In this document: in pieces, positions 1 through 9,223 of the stretch
How positions within the stretch are numbered: the stretch's first letter is position 1
Layout: the number at the start of each line of letters is the position of its first letter
From: an uncultured Paracoccaceae bacterium
Lineage (GTDB): Bacteria; Pseudomonadota; Alphaproteobacteria; Rhodobacterales; Rhodobacteraceae
DNA length: 64,000 nucleotides
Reading direction: 5' to 3'
NCBI GenBank assembly: GCA_947497985.1
Contig: CANMIX010000005.1
Coordinates: 1 to 64,000 of the forward strand
Program-made: the position numbers and the translations under genes
Notes under the pieces: generated by a model
What the model was told of the DNA's origin: nothing
The model's database searches: none
Seen by the model: the letters and a program-made list of their open reading frames with translations, nothing else

Positions 1-77
1 CGAAACCATCGTCCAGATGGACCCAAGGCCGGTCATGCACTAACAATCAAATTGGACCACTCAGGTGGGGCTGACCA
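1..77 (+). mobile_element. Right end of an IS3-family element (partial copy)
   Basis: These 77 bases are identical to 11533-11609, the right end of the complete IS copy in this window. They hold the last codons of the transposase (ending in Met-His-stop) and the right inverted repeat, with the terminal CA at 76-77. The rest of this copy lies upstream of the window. The base that follows the terminus differs from the one that follows the second copy, so this is a separate insertion. Confidence 0.9.
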
Positions 78-234
78 CAGCCATTCGCGCTCGATGCGCG
101 TTCGAAACTAAACCTCAACACAACTTGATGACCTGCGCGGTGAAGAGCGCATCACGGCTTTCGCAATGCCTGCGGAAGTGGGGTGTGAAGCTTTGCCGTG
201 TGGGATCCAAAAACTCTTAAAATGGAGACCAGAT

Positions 235-1388
235 ATGGCCACTAAGAAACAGATCCAAAATCGGAAAAAACAGACCCAGAAAAAACGCAAAAAAACGTCA
301 ACTAAGCCAAATGGGCCTTGTCTTCGTATGACGACCACTCAGACATCTTCCAATTGTGATGATTTAGATAACCCAGAATACCCTCAGGGTACTCAAACTG
401 AGAAATTGTCCATCGGCAACGTCCCCAAAAATCTGGACAATTATGATGACGATTTTGAACACAGCAAAAAGATCCACACCCAACATTGCAAAGAGCATCA
501 AAGTCGCTGGAGGACGTGCTTCGAGAACCGAGTGTTCAAATCAACAGACATCAAAGACTTTGACGCACTAATTGGATTGCGGAGTCTTCACGCCGACTTT
601 GTACCTGCCAGTGACATGAAGGCTCGTTATAAATTTGGCCATTTTATCATTGATGAGATGCAACGCCTCTACGACTTGGGCTTGAAACACCCTGATCTTG
701 ACTTTCAGTGGATCACCTTTGTCTCCGACCACTTCATGTTCAATGAGAGGGACGGGACCGCAGAAATCTATGCGTGCAAGAAAGCCACCCAAGACGTTCT
801 GCGTAACTACACTAGCTACAACGCTGTTGGGATAGTCGAGACACAGCCGATCATCAACTTTCCTCAAGATCAGAAGGGGAAGATGTTCGCCGTGCACACT
901 CATGTCTTCTGTTGGGGGCCGAAGGGGCAGACGCCTGATCTTAAGCGCCACAGCAAGCGGTTCAAATCCAGCATCACAAAGCTGCCCATTCACACACAAG
1001 CGGTCTACCACTACGAGGGCAGTTTTGGTCGATTGGGACGCTATATGATTAAGCCGCCGTTCGAAGGTAAGGAGGTGAACTTTGAGAGATACGCACAACG
1101 CAGAGCTTGCCTCAAGCCAGCGAGACGGGTCGAGAAGTTTCATGACCTGCGCCTGTTTGAGCTAAACGCAAAAACTCCAATGGAGGCTCTCGTGTTTGGT
1201 ATCCGAGACGGTGTAGCCGTTCGCCAGCGTATCGTGGAAAAGCTGCGGAACTGGCAAGCCTCGCGCGGGGGGGGGAGGTTGTCAACCTCAAGGACCGAGT
1301 TGACCAGTTGTTCGAAGACTTCCTTCGCGACAACAAAAATCTCAAAAACTACCAGCCGCTTGTGGTGAAGTACAAGAAGGGTCAGTAG
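235..1388 (+). pseudogene. HUH-endonuclease-like (replication initiator-like) protein, frameshifted at a G9 tract
   Basis: The gene starts at ATG 235 behind a GGAGA ribosome site; an upstream in-frame ATG at 166 lacks one. The N-terminus is lysine/glutamine-rich and basic. Around residue 220 there is HTHVF, which fits the metal-binding HUH motif, followed about 55 residues later by YMIKPP, which fits the YxxK motif of rolling-circle initiators and relaxase-like nucleases. A segment reading WITFV upstream may be motif 1. A run of nine G at 1267-1275 shifts the frame: as written the protein ends at 1368 with a Ser/Thr-rich tail of out-of-frame character, while one extra G gives an ordinary charged tail ending at 1388. 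I do not recognise the exact family and the HUH call is inferred from motifs only. It could be a phage or plasmid replication protein or a mobile-element nuclease. Confidence 0.5.
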
Positions 1389-1406
1389 TTGGTTTGCACA
1401 GGGATA

Positions 1407-1440
1407 GAGAGGGGACTTATCGCCCCCTCTCTTATTTCTA
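1407..1440 (+). terminator. Rho-independent terminator of the HUH-like gene
   Basis: GAGAGGGG (1407-1414) pairs with CCCCTCTC (1424-1431) across a nine-base loop and is followed by a T-rich run. It lies 18 bases after the restored stop at 1388, which supports that stop as the real gene end. Confidence 0.75.
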
Positions 1441-1682
1441 CTTTGCAGGTGCTGCCCTTTCCGGACATTCGGACCCAAAAGTTGATTCTATGATGCGGCC
1501 CGCCAGACCGGACCTTCGCCGCACTGCCGAAATGTTGCCCCGCTCGAACTTACAGATTGCGGACTTAGCCGCCGTTCCGAGACTTGTAGTCAAAGTCTGC
1601 TTTTGACTATGATATGGTGCGGGTAAGATAAATTCTGTTGATAAAAGGGTAAAACCTCATTCGTCAACGCCCTTTGTATCAG
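1441..1682. other. Intergenic remnant sequence without a supported gene
   Basis: About 240 bp between the terminator and the stop of the minus-strand ATPase. The short open frame here resembles no protein. The sequence has the look of the degenerate intergenic repeats found elsewhere in the window. Confidence 0.4.
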
Positions 1683-3221
1683 TCACCTAAAATTCGGGAT
1701 CAACGTTAGATGCTTCCAAAGAGACTTATGTATAGCGATACGCTCTGCATCGTTTAGCGTGGTGTTTCCACGAAAAACCCATCTATATCGCCGTCGCGTC
1801 CCTGCGCGGTCATCTCTTACAACGAAATCATTCCCGAGCACTCCAATCCTATAGAGATCAGACAGAATTCTTATGACACCCTTTTTCTGGAAAAGAGCTT
1901 GCACTTCGTGATCGGATTGATGTCTCGAACGTACTCGTTCTTCCAAATCGGCAGTAAAGAAATGTGTGTTGAACCCGAGGAAAACCCTTTGCAAGGCAGC
2001 GATTTGTGCAGGGCTGTAGGATGCCAAAAGCTCTTCTGTGATCTCCAACCAAGTTTGCTTTGAATACTCTGTCGATGTTTGGTCAAAATGAGCTGTTGTA
2101 AATGCCGCAACATTTCTGTCGTAATCACGCGCAACTCTTAATAACCGCACGATATCTCTTGGTCTATAGTATGATGAGTTCAGCAGAAACCTATGATAAT
2201 CCTGATTATTGATTTTATCTGGAAAGAACCTTGTCCATACTTCGCTTTCACTAGCATTCGAAGATACCGCTATTTTTTTGGCAATTAGGTTCAATAATGG
2301 GTGTTGTGGACTGTCTTTGGCATCCGACCAGTCAAGTTTATCACCGTAGTCGTCAACGTCACGTCCAATTTCATGACCTAGTTCCAATACTGAATGCAAA
2401 ACTTCCGTTCGCAATGATGAGACTATGAAAATTTTTCTATCATACTCGGCTGAATCACTGTTGATATGAGAGATGGCGGCAACCAAGTCTCGAATTATCC
2501 TTCTGTCTCTATCGAATTGTTCCGAAGTTTGGTGAAACAACTCTAATTCATCAAAGAATAGATAGATGGGCGTATCTAGCTCTATCTTGCTCAACAACGC
2601 TGAACAGGCACGATTGACGCTTGAAATAGACACTTCTGATATGTCTTTACTCGGATCAATGTCTATGCCAAGTTCAACAGCGACACCTAGAGCTTCCCCT
2701 GAAAAGCTTAAGCTTCCAGCTGAAATTTTGGAAAACAGTGAGCCAAGCGTAGAAGTGATGCGATTTTCTGTTACCCTAGTAAGCTTGTATAATTTTTGAG
2801 CATTCGATGAGGCGACACCTGCAGCTTCCAATTTTGCAGCAAGCTTTTGGTAAATAAACCATTTCCAAGGCTCTTTAAAATCTTGGATGAATGTTGGAAC
2901 GTCATTAGTTCCAACAATTTGGAAGCCTGCACCTTTAGATAGTTTTTGACGGTCTTCCTCGGTCACGTGGCTCTTAAATAACAATAACTCTGACAGGGAA
3001 CCATCGGCAGAAACTTTGTCATGCAAATAACGTAGTAGCGCTGTTTTCCCCGTTCCTTTGAGGCCAAGGATAAAGTGCTTTTTTCCATTCAGGTATTCTC
3101 CAGTATCAATTCTTTGAGGAACTGAATATGATAGAAAGAAATTTCTTTCGCCTGACCTCTTTTGTTTTAAAATCTCATTTTTGGCATCGACGTCACCAAA
3201 ACTAATGTCTTTTAAAAGCAT
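1683..3221 (-). CDS. P-loop ATPase, Sll1717-like
   Basis: A 512-residue ATPase. The Walker A motif GLKGTGKTALLRYL is near residue 53, and a Walker B with acidic pair (IYLFFDELELF) is near residue 220. The overall pattern, a GKGTGKT-type loop and FDELE followed by a long helical and winged-helix-like C-terminus, fits the P-loop ATPases named after Sll1717, which are related to KAP/STAND-type NTPases and are common in defence islands. No membrane segments are evident. The sequence is clearly more AT-rich than the metabolic genes downstream, a sign of transfer. A GAGG sits about 11 bases before the ATG. The next gene on the same strand, 567 bp upstream, is a DUF262 protein. A role in phage or plasmid defence is inference from family and context. 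Confidence 0.75.
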   Translation of the reverse strand: MLLKDISFGDVDAKNEILKQKRSGERNFFLSYSVPQRIDTGEYLNGKKHFILGLKGTGKTALLRYLHDKVSADGSLSELLLFKSHVTEEDRQKLSKGAGFQIVGTNDVPTFIQDFKEPWKWFIYQKLAAKLEAAGVASSNAQKLYKLTRVTENRITSTLGSLFSKISAGSLSFSGEALGVAVELGIDIDPSKDISEVSISSVNRACSALLSKIELDTPIYLFFDELELFHQTSEQFDRDRRIIRDLVAAISHINSDSAEYDRKIFIVSSLRTEVLHSVLELGHEIGRDVDDYGDKLDWSDAKDSPQHPLLNLIAKKIAVSSNASESEVWTRFFPDKINNQDYHRFLLNSSYYRPRDIVRLLRVARDYDRNVAAFTTAHFDQTSTEYSKQTWLEITEELLASYSPAQIAALQRVFLGFNTHFFTADLEERVRSRHQSDHEVQALFQKKGVIRILSDLYRIGVLGNDFVVRDDRAGTRRRYRWVFRGNTTLNDAERIAIHKSLWKHLTLIPNFR

Positions 3222-3788
3222 ACGTGGCCTCGCTTTATGCCAAATTTACACACTATTAAGTTGTTTGCGAAGAGAATTCTACATGTCAGAACCGTTTTCG
3301 TACAGTTTTTTTTGCAAGCTTACATCCAAGTGTATCAAGTAAACGACCGATAACTTGATACAGTGCGATTGCCGAATGCCGACCTTGGTGCAACTTGCAG
3401 CATCGGTGACATTGGGCTCAAAGCTATCTTGCGGCGGTGCGGCAGCACACCTGCAGCGAAATCACGTTTGATCCCAGGTGGGCGATGACTGGTGCCAGCC
3501 CAAAGCGGTCCCATATTCATCAGGACTGTAAGTGCGTGGAGCAACGCAAATACAGGTCAGGAATGCGCTAAAAAGCTGACTTTTGCAAAGTCAGTGGACA
3601 CTTCATACCTATGCCTACTTTGGCCTTAAAGCAGGCATAGGTGTGGCTCATAGAGCCAACAATGCAATGTGCTCTGCAAAGGGAGAGCTTTGGCATCCTA
3701 CACAGCATAGTTGATAGCGGTGCTGAACTCTTACAGACAATTCAATTTGCTCAAGAGGAAGATGCGAACAGCATCAACGCCTGACACG
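3222..3788. other. 567-bp AT-rich gap with inverted repeat and repeat fragments
   Basis: No convincing gene is present. The gap contains the promoter side of the ATPase gene, a block at about 3397-3420 (gcagcatc..tgac...gggctc) that recurs near 7240, and an inverted repeat at 3608-3641. Confidence 0.5.
3608..3641. terminator. Inverted repeat, possible terminator downstream of the DUF262 gene
   Basis: CCTATGCCT (3608-3616) and AGGCATAGG (3633-3641) are perfect nine-base arms with a 16-base loop. It lies about 150 bp past the stop of the minus-strand DUF262 gene. No clear T-run follows on the minus strand, so a terminator role is uncertain. Confidence 0.4.
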
Positions 3789-5588
3789 TCATTGTTTGTA
3801 AGGGTACTGTGAAGATTGGCTTTGGAACTCATTAAAGAAATCAAATAGATTCTCTTGAGCTATTGGTGAGGGATCGACATCAGCCATTTTTCTCACATAA
3901 TACTCACCGGCATATGCGATAGGTCTATCTGTTCGATCAATTTTCACTATTGCTACATCTTTATCATAGTAGCTCAAGAATACCGTGTTTCTGGTTATGT
4001 TTCGCTTAGTCGCGTCATCAATGCTGCATTTATCAATTTTTTGACGGAAAAATTGTTGGTATCGATCAAGGTCTCCACAAACTGTTTTTGCTTCAGCGTC
4101 CACTCCCACGATGTAAAATGGGGCATTTTCGACAACACGCCCACCATATGTTTTTTCGTGCTGATCCGCTGTGGACTTCTTATCGGCTACTCCGAGAAGG
4201 ACATAACTAGGGCCAAGGTTTGAGTTGTGCATTGCGCAAAGTGTTTTCACTATTTTTTCAACAATGTGACTCTCCTTACTCGCTCCGTCAGATATGGAGA
4301 ATATACCGGATTTAAAATCGTAGCTTACATTTTCAGTGCGTGATTGACTAAGTATGGTATTGAAGCTCTCCATCCAAGAGAACTTAGAAGCATCCGCCTT
4401 ATCAGATTTGGAAAAGCAATGATTAATTACTCCACTTACTGACTTTACTAATTGCTCTCGATGCCTATTTAGCCACTTTGCATCTTTGAAGAGAATTGGC
4501 ATACAGGACGTAGCGATACCCTCGAGGGCAGCATGCAGCTTTTCATGAGATGTTATGATCATATTTTTCTTAACAAGTAAGTCGTATGTGGACAAAAAGA
4601 TAACCTGATAGGCTTGTCCAATTTTCTTTGCATCACCCTCGTACAGATGAACTGCAAGGTTCTTATTGCCTGTTGAGAAGACCTCTTTGAGCGTATCAAA
4701 AGTCATGCAAAAGGATTTATACAGGTGGTCAAATCCATATTTTAATACTGCGTCATTTACTGCAGTATTTTCGCAAGTGCCGGTGGCGTATACTAGATCT
4801 AGAAACTTCGAGGAAGTTTGTGCCTGCTCCCCGATAACAATTCGAAGCAACATATGGGCAACTAACTCTTCGTCTCTCGATGCCATTACATTGTCTAAGG
4901 GCATAATATGGAAAGAATTCCAGAATGTATCACGCACCTTTATTCCGTAATCGAGATCGTTGTTGGTAAGTGAAATCTCATGCATCGCCCGCAAATCTAC
5001 GATATCGTTGTGAGATGCATCGCCCCTGATGTACGTCGAGCACTTTCTAACCAATTGAGGGAACTCACCAAGAGCGCCTGCTTGACGTACCTCATGGCGG
5101 GAGAGGCGAACCCCTCCGGTATTTATTCGCCGAAAAGCCTCATCTACCCCCTCGGAGTTGGTGTAGGTTGTCGTGGATATTGGAAGAGGATAGTTGAGAA
5201 GCTTGGCGCACAGGTCCTTTGACATCACAGGTTCACGCTGATGCAACTGCCCTTGCTCTTTTAAAGAGTTAGTTTCTGAAATAACTGATAGGTCGAAGTG
5301 ACTTCCATTGACGGGAAATCTACCTTCGATAAAAGAAGTAATAGCTTCAAGCCTTTGCATTCCATCCAATATTTCAAAACATGGACCCTTACTGGCATCA
5401 AAGAATGACACTCCTAGAAACAAGGGAACCGGAAACTCAGCCAAAATTGAATCAATGAACCGCTGCTTTTCCAATCTTGACCATACCAGCTTTCTTTGGT
5501 AGCGCCTGTTCACAATATACTGGCCCTTCCGATATGCGGAATAAACTGCCTGTATAGGCTCGCCACGAATATTCAAATTGTTTTGCAT
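3789..5588 (-). CDS. DUF262 (GmrSD/ParB-like) - Schlafen AlbA_2 fusion protein
   Basis: The start at ATG 5588 (599 residues) has an AAGGGTG ribosome site; a longer frame to 5648 does not. The N-terminal third is DUF262: RRYQRKLVW near residue 30 and FEILDGMQRLEAI near residue 70 are the usual conserved blocks, DGMQR giving the DGQQR-type motif of this ParB/Srx-fold family. The C-terminal about 180 residues (ESHIVEKIVKTLCAMHNSN, then YVLLGVADK) match the AlbA_2/Schlafen putative DNA-binding domain. DUF262 proteins include the GmrS half of the type IV restriction enzyme GmrSD, so restriction-like nucleotide-dependent activity is plausible but unproved. I see no HNH (DUF1524) nuclease half. It is AT-rich like the ATPase gene. 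The pairing with that ATPase suggests an island-borne defence module. Confidence 0.75.
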   Translation of the reverse strand: MQNNLNIRGEPIQAVYSAYRKGQYIVNRRYQRKLVWSRLEKQRFIDSILAEFPVPLFLGVSFFDASKGPCFEILDGMQRLEAITSFIEGRFPVNGSHFDLSVISETNSLKEQGQLHQREPVMSKDLCAKLLNYPLPISTTTYTNSEGVDEAFRRINTGGVRLSRHEVRQAGALGEFPQLVRKCSTYIRGDASHNDIVDLRAMHEISLTNNDLDYGIKVRDTFWNSFHIMPLDNVMASRDEELVAHMLLRIVIGEQAQTSSKFLDLVYATGTCENTAVNDAVLKYGFDHLYKSFCMTFDTLKEVFSTGNKNLAVHLYEGDAKKIGQAYQVIFLSTYDLLVKKNMIITSHEKLHAALEGIATSCMPILFKDAKWLNRHREQLVKSVSGVINHCFSKSDKADASKFSWMESFNTILSQSRTENVSYDFKSGIFSISDGASKESHIVEKIVKTLCAMHNSNLGPSYVLLGVADKKSTADQHEKTYGGRVVENAPFYIVGVDAEAKTVCGDLDRYQQFFRQKIDKCSIDDATKRNITRNTVFLSYYDKDVAIVKIDRTDRPIAYAGEYYVRKMADVDPSPIAQENLFDFFNEFQSQSSQYPYKQ

Positions 5589-5668
5589 TAAATTACACCC
5601 TTCAGAATTCCGCTCACACCTGAGCGTAGAAAAGCTCTTCCAAGTCACGAAAGCGAAGGAAGAGCTAG

Positions 5669-5803
5669 ATGGCTAACCAAGAGGCGAGTCACCTTGTCCG
5701 TGCCAGACCATCAACTATTCGGCGAAAAGTCCAGCAGACAATCAAAGATTGCGTGAGGGGAAATCACATCGTGGATGATCTATCCGTTTCCGTACCTTAT
5801 TGA
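5669..5803 (+). CDS. Possible 44-residue small ORF divergent from the DUF262 gene
   Basis: ATG at 5669 follows an AAGGAAGAG ribosome site by a few bases. The predicted peptide is basic (a RARPSTIRRKVQQ segment in the first half) and ends with TGA at 5801-5803. No family is recognised. It could be a real small protein or a fragment of a decayed mobile gene. Confidence 0.25.
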   Translation: MANQEASHLVRARPSTIRRKVQQTIKDCVRGNHIVDDLSVSVPY

Positions 5804-6293
5804 TCAGGCGCAGTCGAATTATCTAGGTTCACCATACAACGAGAATGACCGACTAATTCCCTACTTTTCGAACGTCTCTCTCCCTCATATTCAAGCTTCA
5901 AAGGTGCAATTTTTCGATCCATTACACACATACAGCGTCGTCCTGATAAGGTGAAACTTAATGTCCGCTTTGACCGGCGAAGTGGACAGACACATGAAAG
6001 CTAAAACGAAGTACGGAGCAGACTTTGCAAATGACGCTTCCTGCGCTTCGCTGCCATTGGTGCGGACGCAGCATAGTTCCAATCTGTCGCGACGCGTTGA
6101 GTGTCCGCTCTTGGGAAAGCCGTCGGTTGCTTTCGCTCATGCAGCGAAGCTGGCACCGCGTCAGAAGCGAATGTCGTGTTTGGGCTCAAGCCCGGCATTC
6201 GCCGCAAGACTGCCGATGGTCTCCTTTGGTGGACACTAAGCTAAGCAGATATTGTGAGCTTGGTCGACTGGTGACCGCTTAGCGGACTTTGGC
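5804..6293. repeat. Intergenic region with dispersed repeat, copy A (about 6020-6190)
   Basis: The 170 bp at about 6020-6190 align with 14225-14395 at clearly high identity; both contain gcttcgc.gccattggtgcgg and ctcttgggaaagccg. The short overlapping frames on both strands are by-products of this repeat. No gene is supported. Confidence 0.75.
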
Positions 6294-6320
6294 GCCGATG
6301 GCCACTCAGTGGCCATCGGC
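6294..6320. terminator. Perfect 12-bp hairpin after the SDR gene
   Basis: GCCGATGGCCAC (6294-6305) and GTGGCCATCGGC (6309-6320) flank a three-base loop. It lies seven bases past the stop of the minus-strand SDR gene. There is no T-run, so it may stabilise the 3' end rather than terminate by itself. Confidence 0.6.
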
Positions 6321-6326
6321 AGGCAC

Positions 6327-7082
6327 TCAGAGCAGCCGGGTTGCCATGCCGCCATCTACGGCTACCGGAGATCCTGTGACGAAGCTCGATCGATCAGATA
6401 GCAAGAACAAGGCTGTCTGCGCAATTTCTGTGGGGTCAGCCATCCGTTTCATGGGATGCAATCCAGCGATGAATTCATGGGTTGCCGGGTCGTCACCCGC
6501 CATGTCGGTCTTGGTCCCACCTGGCAAAACAATGTTGATGCGAATTCCTTCTGCAGCATATTCTGCAGCCAAGGACTGTACCAATCCAATCAACCCGGCT
6601 TTCGAAGCAGCATAGGCTCCCATTCCGGGTATTCCGCCGTTGCTGAAACCGACAAATGTACCGGTGAACACAATTGATCCGCCGCCTCCTTCTGCCATCG
6701 CGGGTAGCTGAGCTTTGGCTGCGAAGAATGCGCTGGTAAGATTAGTTGATAGCACGGACTGCCAATTTTCCTCGTCCATCGCAGGAATTGGCCCCATTTC
6801 ACCCATTTTGCCCGCATTATTAAATGCCCCGTCAAGCCCACCAAATTTCTTGCTGGCCAGTTCAACGAGAGCCTTCGCGTAGTCTTCGTCTTGAACGTCC
6901 CCAGCGAGGCAAACAGCTTTTCCGTTGCTCTGCGTGATCTGCCCAACCAGTGTTTTCAACTCGGGCTCGCGGCGCGCACCGAGTACGACATTCGCGCCTT
7001 CTGCGGCGAATAGAAGTGCGGCCGCCGCTCCGATCCCGCTACTCGCCCCGGTAATGATAATCGTTTTGTCTTTGAGCTCCAT
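6327..7082 (-). CDS. SDR-family NAD(P)-dependent oxidoreductase
   Basis: A classical short-chain dehydrogenase of 251 residues when started at ATG 7082, which has AAAGG nine bases upstream; an ATG two codons earlier is possible and the longer frame to 7217 has no support. The nucleotide-binding motif TGASSGIG is near residue 13, the NNAG motif near 88, and the catalytic Tyr-Lys in the YAASKAG segment near 157, with PGGTKTDM after it. The C-terminus has the usual SSFVTGSPVAVDGG. The substrate is unknown. The nearest regulator is the LysR gene upstream on the same strand. Confidence 0.85.
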   Translation of the reverse strand: MELKDKTIIITGASSGIGAAAALLFAAEGANVVLGARREPELKTLVGQITQSNGKAVCLAGDVQDEDYAKALVELASKKFGGLDGAFNNAGKMGEMGPIPAMDEENWQSVLSTNLTSAFFAAKAQLPAMAEGGGGSIVFTGTFVGFSNGGIPGMGAYAASKAGLIGLVQSLAAEYAAEGIRINIVLPGGTKTDMAGDDPATHEFIAGLHPMKRMADPTEIAQTALFLLSDRSSFVTGSPVAVDGGMATRLL

Positions 7083-7473
7083 CGTCATGCCTTTCAGTTT
7101 TGTGCACATCGAGGACCTAGCGGATGAGATGACGGTGGAGCGACCCGTTTCATGCGGCAGCTGATCTGCCAAATTTGAATGCACAAGATTCGGGTCGAAA
7201 AGCGCTTCAATCCCCAAAACGGATGTTCATTGAGCGCGCAGCATCAGTCACTTCGGGCTCGAACCGGACCAGATGGGGGCACGCCACCTGAACGTCGGGC
7301 GGAAATCTATGCTATCCGCCGCAGAGACAAACCTATGGGGCGCGTGAAGCGGAAACCTGGGAGGCTCTTAGAGAGCTGCTGGCGTGAAAAGCTGGATAGA
7401 GCACATATCTCGACGGCATCGTCAGAGCGTATACGGTATAACTCCGCATCCAAGCACAGCGCCTGCATCACAT
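7083..7473. other. 390-bp gap without a supported gene
   Basis: It holds the promoter side of the SDR gene. A block near 7240 (gcagcatcagtcacttcgggctc) matches one near 3397 with a few changes, so this is again repeat-derived sequence. An open plus-strand frame crosses the gap but has no ribosome site and no recognisable product. Confidence 0.45.
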
Positions 7474-8361
7474 CTACGTAGGCGCGCTTTCCGCGCTATC
7501 GTCACCCGCTAGGTATGAGATTAACGCCCTGACGCGATGTGGCAACCTGTCTCGCGATGGGTATGTCAAAACGCTCTCTTGCGGGTCCGTCTCGAAGCGT
7601 TCGAGTAGTGGAACAAACTGCATATCTGCAATGCCTGATTTAAAGTAGTTTTCTGCAAGCCGCGCAATTCCAAGGCCATTCTGACAGGCGTTGGCGAGGG
7701 CAACCCCACTATTGCTTGCCCACCGCGACTGCACTTTCACTTCAAAGACATTGGTGTCTTGACGAAATACCCAAGGCTGCCTTCGCCCCATAAGGCAAGA
7801 ATGTTCAAGCAGATCGCTTGGATGCTGCGGCGTTCCATGGGTTCGCAGGTAGTTCGGAGAAGCGCAGACCATAATCCGCCGTGTCCCGATCCTGCGTACA
7901 ATCAGATCCGGGTCGCTGGGCATGCCGTGACGTATCGCAAGGTCGAAACCTTCCCGGACAAGATCCACCTGACGATCGGTTACGTCGAGCTCAATTTCTA
8001 CACTAGGATGTAAGGCGCTGAAGCTTGCCAGTTGCGAGCTCACCCACGTGTCTCCGAACAAGCCTCCTGCGGTGACGCGAATGCGTCCTTTGACAAGGTT
8101 TTGTTGCTCAGAAATGTCTAACTCCAACGATCCAATTTCGTCCAGAATGTGCGTTGCGCGTTCATAGTAGCGTGCGCCGATGTCGGTCAGCTCTACGCTG
8201 CGTGTGGTGCGGTGCAACAGTCGCACGCCGAGCCGGGCTTCGAGTTCGGCAACCTTTCGGCTCACAAATGACGTGGAAACACCAAGTGTTTTGCTGGCGC
8301 GCGTAAAGCCGCCATCGGTGGCAACCGCGCAAAACTCAACTAGTCCATCGAACTGATTCAT
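7474..8361 (-). CDS. LysR-family transcriptional regulator
   Basis: The start at ATG 8361 (295 residues) has GGGGAAA just upstream. The N-terminal winged helix (FCAVATDGGFTRASKTLG, then STSFVSRKVAELEARLG) is followed by the linker helix and a periplasmic-binding-like effector domain of the CrgA/YafC type, with ATHILDEIG and FDLAIRHG. The gene is divergent from the DJ-1/PfpI-EamA pair, with 145 bp between starts, and reads towards the SDR gene. It most likely controls one or both. The effector is unknown. Confidence 0.85.
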   Translation of the reverse strand: MNQFDGLVEFCAVATDGGFTRASKTLGVSTSFVSRKVAELEARLGVRLLHRTTRSVELTDIGARYYERATHILDEIGSLELDISEQQNLVKGRIRVTAGGLFGDTWVSSQLASFSALHPSVEIELDVTDRQVDLVREGFDLAIRHGMPSDPDLIVRRIGTRRIMVCASPNYLRTHGTPQHPSDLLEHSCLMGRRQPWVFRQDTNVFEVKVQSRWASNSGVALANACQNGLGIARLAENYFKSGIADMQFVPLLERFETDPQESVLTYPSRDRLPHRVRALISYLAGDDSAESAPT

Positions 8362-8506
8362 TGTTTCCCCTGAGCAATAATCCATGAACCCACAGGGGGC
8401 TTAACAATCATATTGGCAATAGATAGCTGTCTGTCAACGGGCGCAAAAACATCCAAACACGGCGCTTGTCACCACGTACAGGCGAACTCTGCTGAAGGAA
8501 GATATC

Positions 8507-9199
8507 ATGACAAAGCCACGCATCCTTATGGTCCTGACCTCTCATGACCAACTGGGCAACACCGGCAATAAGACGGGTTATTGGTTGGAGGAGTTTGCCT
8601 CCCCCTACTACACATTTATCGACGCTGGCGCTGAGGTAGCTTTGGCTTCTGTGGCTGGAGGAGAGCCGCCCGTGGATCCCACGAGCACGCAACCTGATTG
8701 GCAGACCGACGCCACGCGTCGATTGGCCGCCGATGCCGCCGCGAACACGGCGCTTTCTCAAACAACACCGATTGCTGATGTCGATGCCACGGCGTTTGAT
8801 GCGATATTCTTCCCCGGTGGACACGGTCCGATGTGGGACTTCCCTGGCAACGTGAAGCTGGCGAAACTCATTGAGGCGTTTAACACGGCAACGAAACCAA
8901 TTGGTGCGGTTTGCCACGGCGTGGTGGCCTTGGTTGACGCGCAGAAACCTGACGGGTCGCCGTTGGTTGCGGGCCAAACAGTCACAAGTTTTACCAACGG
9001 CGAGGAAGAAGTTGTCGGCTTGACCGAAGTTGTCCCTTTCCTTTTGGAAAATTGCCTTCGAGAGCTGGGTGCTGCAATCAGCAATGGCGAGGATTTCAGC
9101 GTCAACGTCGTGACAAATGAAAACCTGGTCACTGGCCAAAACCCCCAATCCTCTGCGGCAGGCGCAAAGGGCATCCTTTCCTTGCTGAATGGCGCCTGA
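8507..9199 (+). CDS. DJ-1/PfpI family protein (Hsp31-like glyoxalase III / amidotransferase-like)
   Basis: 230 residues. ATG 8507 follows AAGGAAG. The fold marks are FFPGGHGPMWD near residue 102 and the nucleophile elbow AVCHGVVAL near residue 129, giving Cys-His of the DJ-1/PfpI superfamily; PGGHGPMWDF and the length place it with the Hsp31/glyoxalase III-like group rather than with classical PfpI proteases. Its likely role is detoxification of reactive carbonyls in the cytoplasm. The EamA exporter starts shortly after its stop, so the two form an operon. Confidence 0.8.
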   Translation: MTKPRILMVLTSHDQLGNTGNKTGYWLEEFASPYYTFIDAGAEVALASVAGGEPPVDPTSTQPDWQTDATRRLAADAAANTALSQTTPIADVDATAFDAIFFPGGHGPMWDFPGNVKLAKLIEAFNTATKPIGAVCHGVVALVDAQKPDGSPLVAGQTVTSFTNGEEEVVGLTEVVPFLLENCLRELGAAISNGEDFSVNVVTNENLVTGQNPQSSAAGAKGILSLLNGA

Positions 9200-9223
9200 T
9201 GTATGCTTAGCGGGAAGCTCTCT

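Noticed and set aside
568-1143. 191-codon open frame opposite the HUH-like gene
   Set aside because: It mirrors a better-supported gene, has no ribosome site and no family pattern.
6001-6282. Overlapping short frames on both strands
   Set aside because: They fall in the dispersed repeat and reappear, mutated, at 13961-14441; the similarity is of the DNA, not of a protein.
8408-9148. 246-codon minus-strand frame
   Set aside because: Antisense to the DJ-1/PfpI gene, whose motifs and ribosome site are clear.
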